Positions 18,761-28,255 of a DNA stretch of 64,000 nt are shown here, piece by piece (the stretch's first letter is position 1; each line of letters begins with the position of its first letter). The notes beneath the pieces are model-generated. The model ran no database searches and had not been told where the DNA came from. It worked only from the letters and a program-made list of their open reading frames with translations. The stretch is from an uncultured Collinsella sp. GTDB taxonomy: Bacteria; Actinomycetota; Coriobacteriia; Coriobacteriales; Coriobacteriaceae. The DNA lies in NCBI GenBank assembly GCA_934667065.1, contig CAKULD010000001.1:186001-250000 (forward strand), read 5' to 3'. The translations under genes and the position numbers were made by a program.

Positions 18761-19561
18761 ATGGCAGCACGTGCGGACAGAGTTTCGCGTGTCGACCATG
18801 ATGGAGTTACGTTGGTGGAGGGCGCGACGTCAAATGTCCGTTTTGCCTTTACCGAGCGCACCGGTGGCGTTTCCGAAAAACCGTACTCCTCGCTCAACCT
18901 GGGCTCGCATGTGGGCGATGACCCCTTTTCCGTTCAAGAAAATCGTCGGCGTGCGCTCGACGCTATGGGAGCTGCAGAGTGCGAGCACAACCTGCTTGTT
19001 CCCAATCAGGTACATGGGGATCGCATTGTTACGGTGACTTCGAACGGTGCCGATGATCTTGAGCTTATTCGCGAGCAGATTGCCGCGGGCTGCGATGGCA
19101 TTGTGTGCACGGCGCGCGAAGTGCCCGTGCTGCTCTGCTTTGCCGATTGCGTGCCCGTGGTGCTGGTGGCCCCCGGCGGATTTGCCGTGGTGCATTCCGG
19201 ATGGAAGGGCACGATCGCGCGCATTTCCGCCAAGGCGTGCCAGGCGCTCTGCGATGCTGCCGGCTGCGATGCGAGCGACGTTTCCGCCTATATCGGCCCC
19301 CACATCTTGGGTGACGAATATGAGGTATCCCAGGAACTCATGGATCGTTTTGCCTCCGAGTTCGCATGCATCGATGCGAGCGCTTCTCGTATGCTTGACC
19401 TTTCGGCCGCGATTCGCGAGGCACTTGAGGGCATCGGTGTCGCCACGGCAAATATCGTGGATGCCCAGCTTTCCACCGTGCGTCAGAACGGCCGCTTTTA
19501 TTCCTACCGTAACGAGGGCGGCACCTGCGGGCGCCATGCTGCGATCGGCGTGATGCTATGA
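18761..19561 (+). CDS. pgeF: Peptidoglycan editing factor / purine nucleoside phosphorylase family (YfiH)
   Basis: Protein of 266 residues in the multicopper polyphenol oxidase-like YfiH family. Members cleave purine nucleosides and in some bacteria remove wrong residues from peptidoglycan precursors. Family motifs are visible: SSLNLGSHVGDD, VPNQVHGD (His), VLLCFADCVPVVL (Cys) and VVHSGWKGT (His). The ATG at 18761 follows TTAGGAGG; the open frame upstream is not used. The gene often follows ftsZ in actinobacteria. Here its end overlaps pstS by 4 bases (ATGA), so it heads the phosphate operon. Confidence 0.92.
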   Translation: MAARADRVSRVDHDGVTLVEGATSNVRFAFTERTGGVSEKPYSSLNLGSHVGDDPFSVQENRRRALDAMGAAECEHNLLVPNQVHGDRIVTVTSNGADDLELIREQIAAGCDGIVCTAREVPVLLCFADCVPVVLVAPGGFAVVHSGWKGTIARISAKACQALCDAAGCDASDVSAYIGPHILGDEYEVSQELMDRFASEFACIDASASRMLDLSAAIREALEGIGVATANIVDAQLSTVRQNGRFYSYRNEGGTCGRHAAIGVML

Positions 19562-20394
19562 GAAAGATCGTATCGGTCCTGAGCGCCGCGGTGCTCACGC
19601 TCACGCTGTGCGCCTGCTCTTCGGGATCCTCCACCTCTTCCATTACCGTGGCTGGCTCCACGACGTGCCTTCCCATCGCCGAGATTGCGGCAGAGGGTTT
19701 TAAGGAAGAAACGGGCACCGATGTGCTCGTTTCGGGCTTGGGCTCTTCTGCCGGCATTGAGGCCGTCAGCGCCGGCACGGCCGATATCGCCAGCTCCTCT
19801 CGTGGCCTCAACGCCGACGAACAGGATCTGGGCCTGACTCCAATCGTTATCGCCCATGACGGCATCGCGGTCATCGTGAATGAGGACAACCCTGTTGAGA
19901 ACCTCTCGACCGAGCAGCTTCGCGATATCTATGCCGGCAAGATCACCAACTGGAAAGAGGTCGGTGGCGAGGACCTGAAGATTCAGGTTATCAACCGCGA
20001 TGAGGCTTCCGGTACGCGTGAGGCCTTCCGCACTATCGTGATGGACGGCACGCCGTTCGATCGCCGTTCGGCCGTTCTTTCGGGCACGGGCCAGGTGCGT
20101 GATGTCGTGTCCCGTTCGCGTGGGGCCATCGGCTACATTTCGCTGGGCTTCGTCGATAGCCTCAACGCCAAGACTTCGGTCAGGGCCGTCTCGGTCAATC
20201 ATGTCGAGGCCTCCGAGAAGACGGTTGCAAGCGGCGGCTACCCCATTTCGCGTGACCTCTACTTCTTTGTGAAGGGAACGCCTTCCAAGCAGGCTCAGGA
20301 TTACATCGACTACGTGACGTCCGAGAAGATGGACAAGCAGATTCGCGAGGCGGGCTTTATTCCCGTCACCAATGACGGGAAGGGGAGTGAGTAG
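19558..20394 (+). CDS. pstS: Phosphate ABC transporter substrate-binding lipoprotein
   Basis: Periplasmic-type phosphate receptor of 278 residues, anchored as a lipoprotein. A signal peptide (MRKIVSVLSAAVLTLTLCAC) ends in a lipobox-like LCAC; Cys20 is the likely acylation site and Cys at -2 is unusual. The mature protein has the PBP type-2 fold with phosphate-contact segments VAGSTTCLPIAE, GLGSSAGIEAV and NRDEASGTREAF. Start and pgeF stop overlap as ATGA. pstC follows after one base. Confidence 0.95.
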   Translation: MRKIVSVLSAAVLTLTLCACSSGSSTSSITVAGSTTCLPIAEIAAEGFKEETGTDVLVSGLGSSAGIEAVSAGTADIASSSRGLNADEQDLGLTPIVIAHDGIAVIVNEDNPVENLSTEQLRDIYAGKITNWKEVGGEDLKIQVINRDEASGTREAFRTIVMDGTPFDRRSAVLSGTGQVRDVVSRSRGAIGYISLGFVDSLNAKTSVRAVSVNHVEASEKTVASGGYPISRDLYFFVKGTPSKQAQDYIDYVTSEKMDKQIREAGFIPVTNDGKGSE

Positions 20395-20395
20395 C

Positions 20396-21322
20396 ATGGA
20401 AGCACAGGAAAGCCCCCAGACTGAGCAGACGGCTCAGGCACCCAAGAAGCGTGAGCTGGCGCTTGTTTCGCGCAGCACCTATGTCAAGGAAAAGGCGCTC
20501 CAGTGGATCTTCTTTGCGTGCGCATTCTTGGCGGTCGTCACCGTCATCCTGATTTTTGTCTTTACCACGTACTCGGCCCTGCCCGTCTTTACCGATATTG
20601 GCCTGGCAGACTTCTTTAGCTTTACGTGGGCGCCTTCCGAGGGCCACTACGGCATTATGTCGCTGCTGGCCGGTTCGGGCCTGGTGACTGTCGGCGCCCT
20701 TGCCATGGGCGTGCCCCTGGGCGTAGGTACCGCCGTGTATCTGGTCGAGATTGCCAGCAAGCGCGTGCGCAAGCTCATCAGCCCTGCTGTCGACCTGCTG
20801 GCCGGTATCCCCTCTATTATCTACGGCTTCTTTGGCATGATCATCATCCGCCCGTTTATCGCACAGCTGACCGGCGGCCTTGGCTTTGGTGCGCTGACGG
20901 CGTGGTTCGTGCTCGCCATCATGATCGTGCCCACCATTACTACGCTCACCATCGATGCCCTCAATTCCATTCCCATGGGCATTCGTGAGGCATCGTATGC
21001 CATGGGCGCCACCAAGTGGCAGACCATCTATAAGGTTGTGCTGCCGGCAGCCAAGCTGGGCATCGTGGATGCCATCGTGCTGGGTATGGGTCGCGCCATC
21101 GGCGAGACCATGGCCGTGCTTATGGTTGTTGGTAACGCCCCAGTCATTCCGGACAGTATCGCGAGCCCCATCTCGACACTTACGAGCCAGATCGCGCTCG
21201 ACATGAGCTACTCCTCGGGCCTGCATCGCTCCGCCCTGTTTGGCATGGGCGTGGTCCTGTTTATCATCTCCGCTGCGCTGGTGGGTATCGTCCGCCTGAT
21301 TTCCAAGAAGAAGAGGGGGTAG
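20396..21322 (+). CDS. pstC: Phosphate ABC transporter permease PstC
   Basis: Membrane subunit of 308 residues with six predicted spans and the EAA-type coupling loop (REASYAMGATKWQTIYKVVLPAAKLGIVDAI). It contains LLAGIPSIIYGFFGM, typical for PstC. The ATG at 20396 has GAAGGGGAGTGAG upstream; an earlier in-frame ATG at 20372 lies inside pstS and is less likely. pstA starts 3 bases after the stop. Confidence 0.95.
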   Translation: MEAQESPQTEQTAQAPKKRELALVSRSTYVKEKALQWIFFACAFLAVVTVILIFVFTTYSALPVFTDIGLADFFSFTWAPSEGHYGIMSLLAGSGLVTVGALAMGVPLGVGTAVYLVEIASKRVRKLISPAVDLLAGIPSIIYGFFGMIIIRPFIAQLTGGLGFGALTAWFVLAIMIVPTITTLTIDALNSIPMGIREASYAMGATKWQTIYKVVLPAAKLGIVDAIVLGMGRAIGETMAVLMVVGNAPVIPDSIASPISTLTSQIALDMSYSSGLHRSALFGMGVVLFIISAALVGIVRLISKKKRG

Positions 21323-21325
21323 GCT

Positions 21326-22231
21326 ATGTCCGATTCCGTTGACACGACAGTCGATACGACCTCGTCGCGCGAGCGCATCAAGCGTGCCCTTTCCCACGGT
21401 AAGAAGGGTCGCATCAACAAGGACCTGTCCAACAAGATTATGCTTGGCGTGTTCCGCGCCGCGGCCTATATCACCACGCTGGTGTTGGTCGCCATCATCG
21501 CCTACGTGGTCGTTAACGGCCTGCCGCATATCTCGCTCGACTTTATCTTCGGTTGGCCCCAAGGCGTGAACGCTGAGGGCGGTATTTGGCCGACGATCGT
21601 CTCGACCGTCTACGTGACGGCGCTCGCCATGCTCATCTGCACGCCGGTTGCCGTGCTGGCTGCCGTCTATCTGGCCGAGTACGCTAAACAGGGCAAGGTC
21701 GTCGAGCTCATTCGCTACGCTGCCGATGCCTTGGCCTCGGTGCCGTCCATCGTTATGGGCCTGTTTGGCTATGCCCTGTTTGTCGAGGCTATGGGCTTGG
21801 GCCTTTCGATGGTCTCGGCCGCTCTGGCGCTCGCACTTTTGATGCTCCCCATCGTCATGCGCACCACCGAAGAAGCCATTCGCGCCGTGCCGCGCTATAT
21901 CCGTTGGGGCGCGTACGGCCTGGGCGCCACTAAGTGGCAGGTCGTCTCAAAGATCGTGCTTCCCTCTGCCTTTGGCCGTATCGCCACTGGCATCGTGCTT
22001 GCCATCGGCCGCGCCATCGGCGAGACCGCCGTCGTGCTCTATACGATGGGCCAGGCCATCAACCTGCCGATCTCGCCGCTCGATTCCGGCCGTCCCATGA
22101 CGGTTCACCTGTACCTGCTCGCCAACGACGGCATCAACATGAACGCAGCCTACGGCACCGCGCTCTTGCTGATGGTGATTATTTTGGCCTTCAACTTGTT
22201 TGCGCGCTTCCTGTCGCGCAAGCGCCGCTAG
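21326..22231 (+). CDS. pstA: Phosphate ABC transporter permease PstA
   Basis: Second membrane subunit, 301 residues, with six predicted spans after a charged N terminus. Typical segments are ALASVPSIVMGLFGYALFV and the coupling loop RWGAYGLGATKWQVVSKIVLPSAFGRIATG. It pairs with PstC to form the channel and binds the ATPase PstB. The gene begins right after pstC, with GGGGGTAG as part of the ribosome site. Confidence 0.95.
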   Translation: MSDSVDTTVDTTSSRERIKRALSHGKKGRINKDLSNKIMLGVFRAAAYITTLVLVAIIAYVVVNGLPHISLDFIFGWPQGVNAEGGIWPTIVSTVYVTALAMLICTPVAVLAAVYLAEYAKQGKVVELIRYAADALASVPSIVMGLFGYALFVEAMGLGLSMVSAALALALLMLPIVMRTTEEAIRAVPRYIRWGAYGLGATKWQVVSKIVLPSAFGRIATGIVLAIGRAIGETAVVLYTMGQAINLPISPLDSGRPMTVHLYLLANDGINMNAAYGTALLLMVIILAFNLFARFLSRKRR

Positions 22232-22243
22232 CTAAGGAGTCCC

Positions 22244-23047
<804 letters not shown>

Positions 23048-23139
23048 TCGGTGCGACTAGTCCCAAACCGATCGGACCTAGTCCGGTGCGTATTCACTGT
23101 GCGGGCGGCATGACCGCACCCAACTGATTGGAGTGAACC

Positions 23140-23997
23140 ATGCGCAAACTGTTTTCCCGTCAGCTCATCGAGGCCCGTCACGAGATGCTGAGCATCTACG
23201 AGGCCATTGATCTGGCCCTTCACGACGCCGTGAAGGCCTATGTGACCGACGACCGCAAGCTCGCCGTCAAGACCAAGAAGCGCACGCTTTCGATTGACGC
23301 CCGTTGTGCCAACCTTGAGGCCGTGTGCTACAACCTGATCGCCACACAGTCGCCGGTCGCCTCCGACTTCCGCTTGCTTCAAACGATCATCTATGTCGAC
23401 TTTAACCTGCAGCGCATGACCGATAAGGTTCGCCAGATCTGCCGTGCCGCCAGCCACATGGTCAAGGCCGATATCTCGCTGCCTCAGGAGCTTGTGACCT
23501 TGGTTGATGCCGAGGCCGAGGCCGTCTACCAGGTGCTGGGTTCCTCGATCTCCGCTCTGGTCGCCAACGACATGTCCATCATCTGCAACCTGGCTGTCGA
23601 GGACGAGCCGGTGCACGCTGCCTATGAGAAGTTCTTCCGTACCTTCAACCGCATGGACGCGGGCGAGTTTATGGACGACGACAGCAACTACGACGATCTG
23701 CGCCGCGCCATCATGGTTTCGCGCTACCTCGATCGTATCGCTTCGATTTCCATCGATGCCGCCTGCCGTCTGACGTTCCTGCTGACCGGCCAGCGCATGA
23801 ATGCCGGCGATATCGCCCGTGCGGACGAGGACGAGCTCGAGAGCATGCGCGTGCCTTCGGGTGAGGGCGTCATCATGAGGCCCGCTGTCGACGCACGCTA
23901 TGTTGCCAAGGTGCCCGCCAACGAGCTGAGCGAGGGTCTTCGCTACCTGCTTGAGCACCTTGAGGACGAGGATGACGCCGAGGACGACGAGGAGTAG
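23140..23997 (+). CDS. phoU: Phosphate signalling regulator PhoU
   Basis: Regulator of 285 residues that links Pst activity to the PhoR-type sensor. Two PhoU helical domains are visible (about 20-110 and 125-225), with the metal-contact style sequences YVDFNLQRMTDKVRQI and ISRYLDR-like MVSRYLDRIASI. The C terminus (about 225-285) is an extra acidic extension ending in DEDDAEDDEE, not part of the usual domain. TTGGAG precedes the ATG. It closes the pgeF-pst operon. Confidence 0.92.
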   Translation: MRKLFSRQLIEARHEMLSIYEAIDLALHDAVKAYVTDDRKLAVKTKKRTLSIDARCANLEAVCYNLIATQSPVASDFRLLQTIIYVDFNLQRMTDKVRQICRAASHMVKADISLPQELVTLVDAEAEAVYQVLGSSISALVANDMSIICNLAVEDEPVHAAYEKFFRTFNRMDAGEFMDDDSNYDDLRRAIMVSRYLDRIASISIDAACRLTFLLTGQRMNAGDIARADEDELESMRVPSGEGVIMRPAVDARYVAKVPANELSEGLRYLLEHLEDEDDAEDDEE

Positions 23998-24117
23998 GGT
24001 AGCCCCGTTCGTCGAAAGATTGTAAATACCTAAGTGAGCGCGACCTTGCGAATGCGGGGCCGCGCTCTTGCGTTAGCATGAGACTACTTGTTTGGCTGTT
24101 TGCGGAGGCGATTGGCA

Positions 24118-24855
24118 ATGGATAATTATTTGGACTTGATGCGCGCTCGCCGCGAGCAGATTCTCGAGCGTTTTTATGTTGCACTCGATCGAGCGGGTCG
24201 GCCCCATGATGCCGCGCGCCTCATTGCAGTGTCCAAGACCGTTGGCGTCGATGAGACGGTCGCTGCGATTCGGGTGGGGTATCGACACTTTGCCGAGAAC
24301 CGTCCGCAAGAGCTCGTCCGTAAGCTCACGGGCCTGGCGGGCCATCCGGACCTGCCCGAGGTGCGCTTCGATATGATCGGCAACCTGCAGACCAATAAGA
24401 TCAATGCGGTGCTGGGCTCGGCCGAGCTGATCCATTCGGTAAGCTCGCTGCGTTTGGCGCAGGCCATCTCGAGCCGCGCGGTTCGCAAGATTGAGGCGGG
24501 CGAGCTTGCCGCTCCCCAGCGCGTATTGATTGAGGTCAATGTGAGCGGCGAGGAATCGAAGGGCGGCTTTTCGCCCGATGAGATTCGTGCCGCCATGGGC
24601 GAGCTTGCAGAGCTTGAGGGCATTTGTGTGCAGGGGCTTATGACCATGGCGCCCCGGGGGAACAAGGATGTGGCACGCCGCACATTTGCCGGGCTACGCG
24701 AGCTGAGGGATGAGTTGGAAGCGGCCCATCCCGATCTGAGGCTGCCCGAGCTTTCCTGTGGGATGAGCGAGGACTTTGAGCCTGCCCTTGAGGAAGGCTC
24801 TACGCTCGTTCGCCTGGGCAGGGTAGTATTTAGCCCGGAGTTTGCAGTAAAATAA
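24118..24855 (+). CDS. YggS/PLPBP family pyridoxal-phosphate protein
   Basis: PLP-binding homeostasis protein of 245 residues with an alanine-racemase-like TIM barrel and no known catalytic reaction. The PLP lysine is in LIAVSKTVGVDE; further family segments are HFAENRPQE, FDMIGNLQTNKIN, LIEVNVSGEESKGGF, GLMTMAPRG and LSCGMSEDFEPAL. The ATG at 24118 behind GCGGAGG is chosen over an earlier in-frame ATG at 24088. It is the usual neighbour of sepF in actinobacteria. Confidence 0.93.
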   Translation: MDNYLDLMRARREQILERFYVALDRAGRPHDAARLIAVSKTVGVDETVAAIRVGYRHFAENRPQELVRKLTGLAGHPDLPEVRFDMIGNLQTNKINAVLGSAELIHSVSSLRLAQAISSRAVRKIEAGELAAPQRVLIEVNVSGEESKGGFSPDEIRAAMGELAELEGICVQGLMTMAPRGNKDVARRTFAGLRELRDELEAAHPDLRLPELSCGMSEDFEPALEEGSTLVRLGRVVFSPEFAVK

Positions 24856-24915
24856 GGCTCTGAAGTGCGCACTGATTATCGGGGCGCCTGCACTAAACCG
24901 CGAGAGGACACAACC

Positions 24916-25638
24916 ATGGGCTTCCTTGACGAGATTAAAAATAAGATGCACCTGGGCGGCCAGCAGGGTTACGACCAGGGTTATGGCCAAGACGACGACT
25001 ACGGCTACGATGACGGCTACGACGACGGCTATCAGAACAACGGCTACAGCGGCGCCTCGGGCGAGGGTTTCTACACCCAGGACGAGCCGAGCAATGGCTT
25101 GCTGGGCCAGACGCGTCGTGGCGAGGCCGAGTCGGTTGCCGTGTATACGCGTTCCGGCCAGCTCGTTGGCGATGATTCTCGTCACGCCACGACGTACAAC
25201 CCGCCTTCGCGTTCGCAGGATACTGCCGGCGGCGGATATCGTCCTGGCGCCTATGACACACCGTCGAGCTATGCCGAGAATACCCGCGCCCGCGCCGCCG
25301 CTGCGCCCGCGCCTGCGCCGAGCGATGCCTCGGCCTATGCAAGCAATATCATCAACGCCACGCCCCAGCTGCCGGCCTATGTCCTGCGCCCCGAGAGCTA
25401 TGACGATGTTGAGACCGTTGTGCGCCGCGTTCGCACCAAGCAGCCTGTCGCGCTGATCTTCGTAGGCGTCCGCACCGAGGTTGCCAAACGCGTCCTGGAC
25501 TTCTCTTACGGTTTCGCCTGCGGTCTGGGCGCCACGGTCAAAGAAGTGGGCGATCGCGTGTTCATGGTGCTGCCCGCTGGCTGCGAGGTTAAGGATTCGG
25601 ACCTGAAGAAACTCCGTGCCGACGGCTATCTTAAGTAA
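24916..25638 (+). CDS. sepF: SepF, FtsZ membrane tether
   Basis: Division protein of 240 residues. A short amphipathic start (MGFLDEIKNKMHL) suits membrane binding. It is followed by a low-complexity Tyr/Gly/Asp/Gln stretch (about residues 17-50), a linker of roughly 100 residues and the C-terminal SepF (DUF552) domain (YVLRPESYDDVETVVRRV to VFMVLPAGCEV). In organisms without FtsA, as this cluster suggests, SepF anchors FtsZ. The ATG at 24916 lies after GAGAGGAC. yggT follows within 25 bases. Confidence 0.95.
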   Translation: MGFLDEIKNKMHLGGQQGYDQGYGQDDDYGYDDGYDDGYQNNGYSGASGEGFYTQDEPSNGLLGQTRRGEAESVAVYTRSGQLVGDDSRHATTYNPPSRSQDTAGGGYRPGAYDTPSSYAENTRARAAAAPAPAPSDASAYASNIINATPQLPAYVLRPESYDDVETVVRRVRTKQPVALIFVGVRTEVAKRVLDFSYGFACGLGATVKEVGDRVFMVLPAGCEVKDSDLKKLRADGYLK

Positions 25639-25659
25639 AGACAAGACGAGGAGATTCTC

Positions 25660-25941
25660 ATCAACATCTACACTATCGTCCAGCTGGTCAACACGCTGTT
25701 TAACTTCTATTCCACGCTTATTGTGGTCTACTGCCTTATGACGTGGATCCCCATGAAGCAAGGCGGCTTGCTCCAGGATATCGCTGCGGTGCTCGATAGC
25801 GTGTGCGGTCCGTGGCTCAACCTATTCCGTCGGTTTATTCCTCCGATGGGTGGCGTCGATTTTTCGCCGGTCATTGCGATTATTGCGTTGCAGTTGGTGC
25901 AGAGGCTGGTTCTGCAGCTTCTTATAGGTATACTCGTATAG
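25660..25941 (+). CDS. YggT family membrane protein, probable ATC start
   Basis: Small integral membrane protein of about 93 residues with two hydrophobic hairpins, matching the YggT family that follows sepF in many genomes. The conserved N-terminal span (NIYTIVQLVNTLFNFYSTLI) begins right after an ATC at 25660, which lies six bases downstream of GAGGAG. No ATG, GTG or TTG exists between the sepF stop (25638) and the GTG at 25723, and starting at 25723 would delete most of the first span. So initiation at ATC is inferred. Function in the family is unclear; a role near the division machinery is suspected. Confidence 0.75.
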   Translation: MNIYTIVQLVNTLFNFYSTLIVVYCLMTWIPMKQGGLLQDIAAVLDSVCGPWLNLFRRFIPPMGGVDFSPVIAIIALQLVQRLVLQLLIGILV

Positions 25942-26002
25942 AACTGACTCAGTAACTTACGTCGGGCGTATGGCGCCGAGGCGATGATAAAGGAGACATG
26001 TT

Positions 26003-26680
26003 ATGGCTATTACCCCTGCTGACATCCAGGCTCAGACTTTCTCTGAGGCCAAGCGCGGCTACGATCCCGCCGAGGTCGACGTCTTCTTGGAGACGCTATC
26101 CTCCGAGGTTGACGCTATGCTCGCCAAGATTGTCGACCTTAAGGGCCGCCTGACTGCCACCGAGCAGCAGCTTGCCGATGCGCAGGCTCAGCTTGCCCAG
26201 GCTCAGGACGCTGCCGCCCAGGCCATCCCCGCTGCCCCTGTGGCTGCCCCCGCCCCCGACTTCACTGCCCAGGAGCGCCAGATTTCCGCCGCCCTGATTG
26301 CCGCCCAGCAGACCGCCGAGAACATCGTCAACGATGCTAATGAGAATGCCGAGCGCATTCGCAACGAGGCCGACGCCAAGGCCCGCGAGGTTATCCGTCA
26401 GGCCCTGACCGAGAAGCAGGCCGAGCTCGAGGAGATCGATCGTCTGAAGGCTTCCCGTGAGGAGTTCAAGGCCGAGTACCTCAAGCTCATCCAGCACTTC
26501 ATGGATGACGCTCAGAACTCCTTCCCGGCCGACCTCATGGCCTCCACGCCGGTTGGTTCCGCCGCTTCTCCGGCTGTGACCGTCCCTGCCGCCGAGCCCC
26601 TGCCCGTCGCCGATCCGGTTGTCCCCGTGGCCGATCCCTTTGCCCCGATCGACAACTTCGCCGCTGACGACCTGGACTAA
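26003..26680 (+). CDS. divIVA: DivIVA/Wag31-type polar coiled-coil protein
   Basis: Protein of 225 residues with the DivIVA lipid-binding domain (ITPADIQAQTFSEAKRGYDPAEVDVFL) followed by coiled coil (about 30-80 and 110-175, rich in Glu, Ala, Gln and Lys). The two coils are split by an Ala/Pro-rich break. The C terminus is Pro/Val/Ala/Asp-rich. In actinobacteria this family marks poles and directs wall growth. AAGGAG lies before the ATG. It ends the yggS-sepF-yggT-divIVA group and is followed by a terminator. Confidence 0.93.
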   Translation: MAITPADIQAQTFSEAKRGYDPAEVDVFLETLSSEVDAMLAKIVDLKGRLTATEQQLADAQAQLAQAQDAAAQAIPAAPVAAPAPDFTAQERQISAALIAAQQTAENIVNDANENAERIRNEADAKAREVIRQALTEKQAELEEIDRLKASREEFKAEYLKLIQHFMDDAQNSFPADLMASTPVGSAASPAVTVPAAEPLPVADPVVPVADPFAPIDNFAADDLD

Positions 26681-26702
26681 CGCCGGATTACAATCAGTCG
26701 AT

Positions 26703-26734
26703 AAAAAAGGACCCGCAAGTTCGGGTCCTTTTTT
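26703..26734. terminator. Bidirectional terminator after divIVA
   Basis: AAAAAAGGACCCG and CGGGTCCTTTTTT form a 13-bp stem with loop CAAGTT, including A and T runs on both sides. It serves divIVA and the convergent nitroreductase gene. Confidence 0.9.
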
Positions 26735-26752
26735 ATTGCATGTCCCAAAAAA

Positions 26753-27283
26753 CTACTTGATGAGGAAGTCGGGGAGGGGAATGGTACGGGCCTCGCGATG
26801 CTCGGGGTCGGCAATATGGTCGGCAGGATAGCCGCAGACGAGCATGTGATAGGGATAGACGCCCTCGGGCAGGTCGAACTGCTCACAGGCCACCTCAGGC
26901 TTAAAATGGCACACCCAGCACGTCCCCAGACCCTGCTCGGTAGCCTCCATCATCATCTGATCGCACACAATGGAGGTATCGATAGTACTGGAGTTCATCT
27001 GGTCATACGGACGCACCCAAGCATCGTCGGTAACGCTGCAAATAAGGAAGATAAGCGGAGCCCCAAAGATAGATCCGTCACGAGCAAACCGAGGCTGACA
27101 AGCAGCAGCCTTCTCCAACAACTCAGGAGTATCAAGCACCATCACACGGGTCGGATGATTATTACAAGCAGAGGGAGCAATCCGCCCCGCCTCAACAATG
27201 GCATCGACCACCGTCTGCTCAACAGCCCGCGACTCAAACTCACGACAAGAATACCGAGAACGAGCCAAATCCAAATAGCTCAT
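26753..27283 (-). CDS. Nitroreductase family protein
   Basis: FMN-dependent oxidoreductase-like protein of 176 residues. It starts with the family pattern LARSRYSCREFESRAVEQTVVDAIVEAGRIAPSACNN cut here into SRYSCREF (FMN phosphate contact) and RIAPSACNN. It continues with GLGTCWVCHF and ends with CGYPAD plus a short tail. The size is that of the short nitroreductases of anaerobes. GGAGGG lies ahead of the ATG at 27283; an earlier in-frame start would add unrelated residues. The substrate is unknown. Confidence 0.85.
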   Translation of the reverse strand: MSYLDLARSRYSCREFESRAVEQTVVDAIVEAGRIAPSACNNHPTRVMVLDTPELLEKAAACQPRFARDGSIFGAPLIFLICSVTDDAWVRPYDQMNSSTIDTSIVCDQMMMEATEQGLGTCWVCHFKPEVACEQFDLPEGVYPYHMLVCGYPADHIADPEHREARTIPLPDFLIK

Positions 27284-27460
27284 ACAAAGCCCTCCAACAA
27301 TCAAATAACGAAACAAAAGACAACCAAAGGGTACCCAGAGCAGCATCCAACCAAACGCTCAGCACGGCCCCAAAGTACCCAACCGAGCACCAAAGGCCAC
27401 ATCAGCCAAGGCCTCATCACGCTCAAACCATCAGCCTAAGTTCCCAATGGTGGCACGTAA

Positions 27461-27544
27461 GGCGAAGGGCCGGCACCTGTTTACTTTCGAACGACTCTGC
27501 CACGCAGCCGGAGTGAGAAAGCAAACAGGTGCCGGCCCTTCGCC
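27461..27544. repeat. 22-bp perfect inverted repeat
   Basis: Arms at 27461-27482 and 27523-27544 (starting GGCGAAGGGCCGGCACCTG) are exact complements; after one mismatch a further CTTTC/GAAAG pairs. The loop is about 40 bases. It lies between the nitroreductase and the DUF47 gene, both on the minus strand, with no T-run next to it, so it looks like a repeat element more than a simple terminator. Confidence 0.8.
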
Positions 27545-27564
27545 GCCGGGACACGTACCCCCAA

Positions 27565-28188
27565 TTAACTGTTCTTCATTACGATCGAATCCACAACATC
27601 AGCCACATTCTCGCAGCAGTCGGCACAGTACTCCAGGAAGGCATACACGTCACGCCAAGCGATGACTTCGAGCGGATCCTTGCCGTTGACGTGCAGGTTG
27701 CGCATGGCGTTGATGTAGAGCTCGTCGGCCTCGGACTCGATGGTGTTGATCTGGATGACGAGCTCGCGCAGGGTCTTGGACTTGCGGTAGTTGGGCAGCT
27801 CGACCATCAGGTCCTTCATGGCGCGGCAGGCGTCGGTCACCTTGTGGGCGATCACGATGGCATCCGGATGGATGCTCTGGATGTTGGTGAAGTAGACGCG
27901 CTGCACGACGCCCTCGATACGGTCGAGCACGGTGTCGAGCGAGCAACTCATCAGGTCAAGGTCCTCGCGCTCAAGCGGGGTGATAAAGGCCGTGAGCAGG
28001 GCGTCTTCGAGCTCGTGGTGCTTCTTGTCTGCCGCGTGCTCGATTGCATGCATTTTATCGAGCATGTCGTGGATCTGCGCGGGGTCGAAGTTTTCGAAGA
28101 TCTGGGTGAGCAGCTCGGCAGCCTGGACGGCGAGGTCGGCGCAAGCGACGTAGTTGTCAAAGTAGAACGAATCGGGTTTCTTTGCCAT
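27565..28188 (-). CDS. DUF47/PhoU-like Pit accessory protein
   Basis: All-helical protein of 207 residues of the DUF47 family (PhoU-like), usually encoded beside low-affinity phosphate transporters of the Pit type. Typical segments are HAIEHAADKKHHELEDALLTAFITPLEREDL, here visible as HAIEHAADKKHHEL and TPLEREDLDLM, and INTIESEADELY. It lies 67 bases downstream of the pit gene on the same strand. It probably gates or regulates Pit. Confidence 0.9.
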   Translation of the reverse strand: MAKKPDSFYFDNYVACADLAVQAAELLTQIFENFDPAQIHDMLDKMHAIEHAADKKHHELEDALLTAFITPLEREDLDLMSCSLDTVLDRIEGVVQRVYFTNIQSIHPDAIVIAHKVTDACRAMKDLMVELPNYRKSKTLRELVIQINTIESEADELYINAMRNLHVNGKDPLEVIAWRDVYAFLEYCADCCENVADVVDSIVMKNS

Positions 28189-28255
28189 GAGTGGGTCCTT
28201 TCGAGGCGAAGACGGGTGGACGAAGTATTACGGTCCGGATGGACACTCGGTTTGA

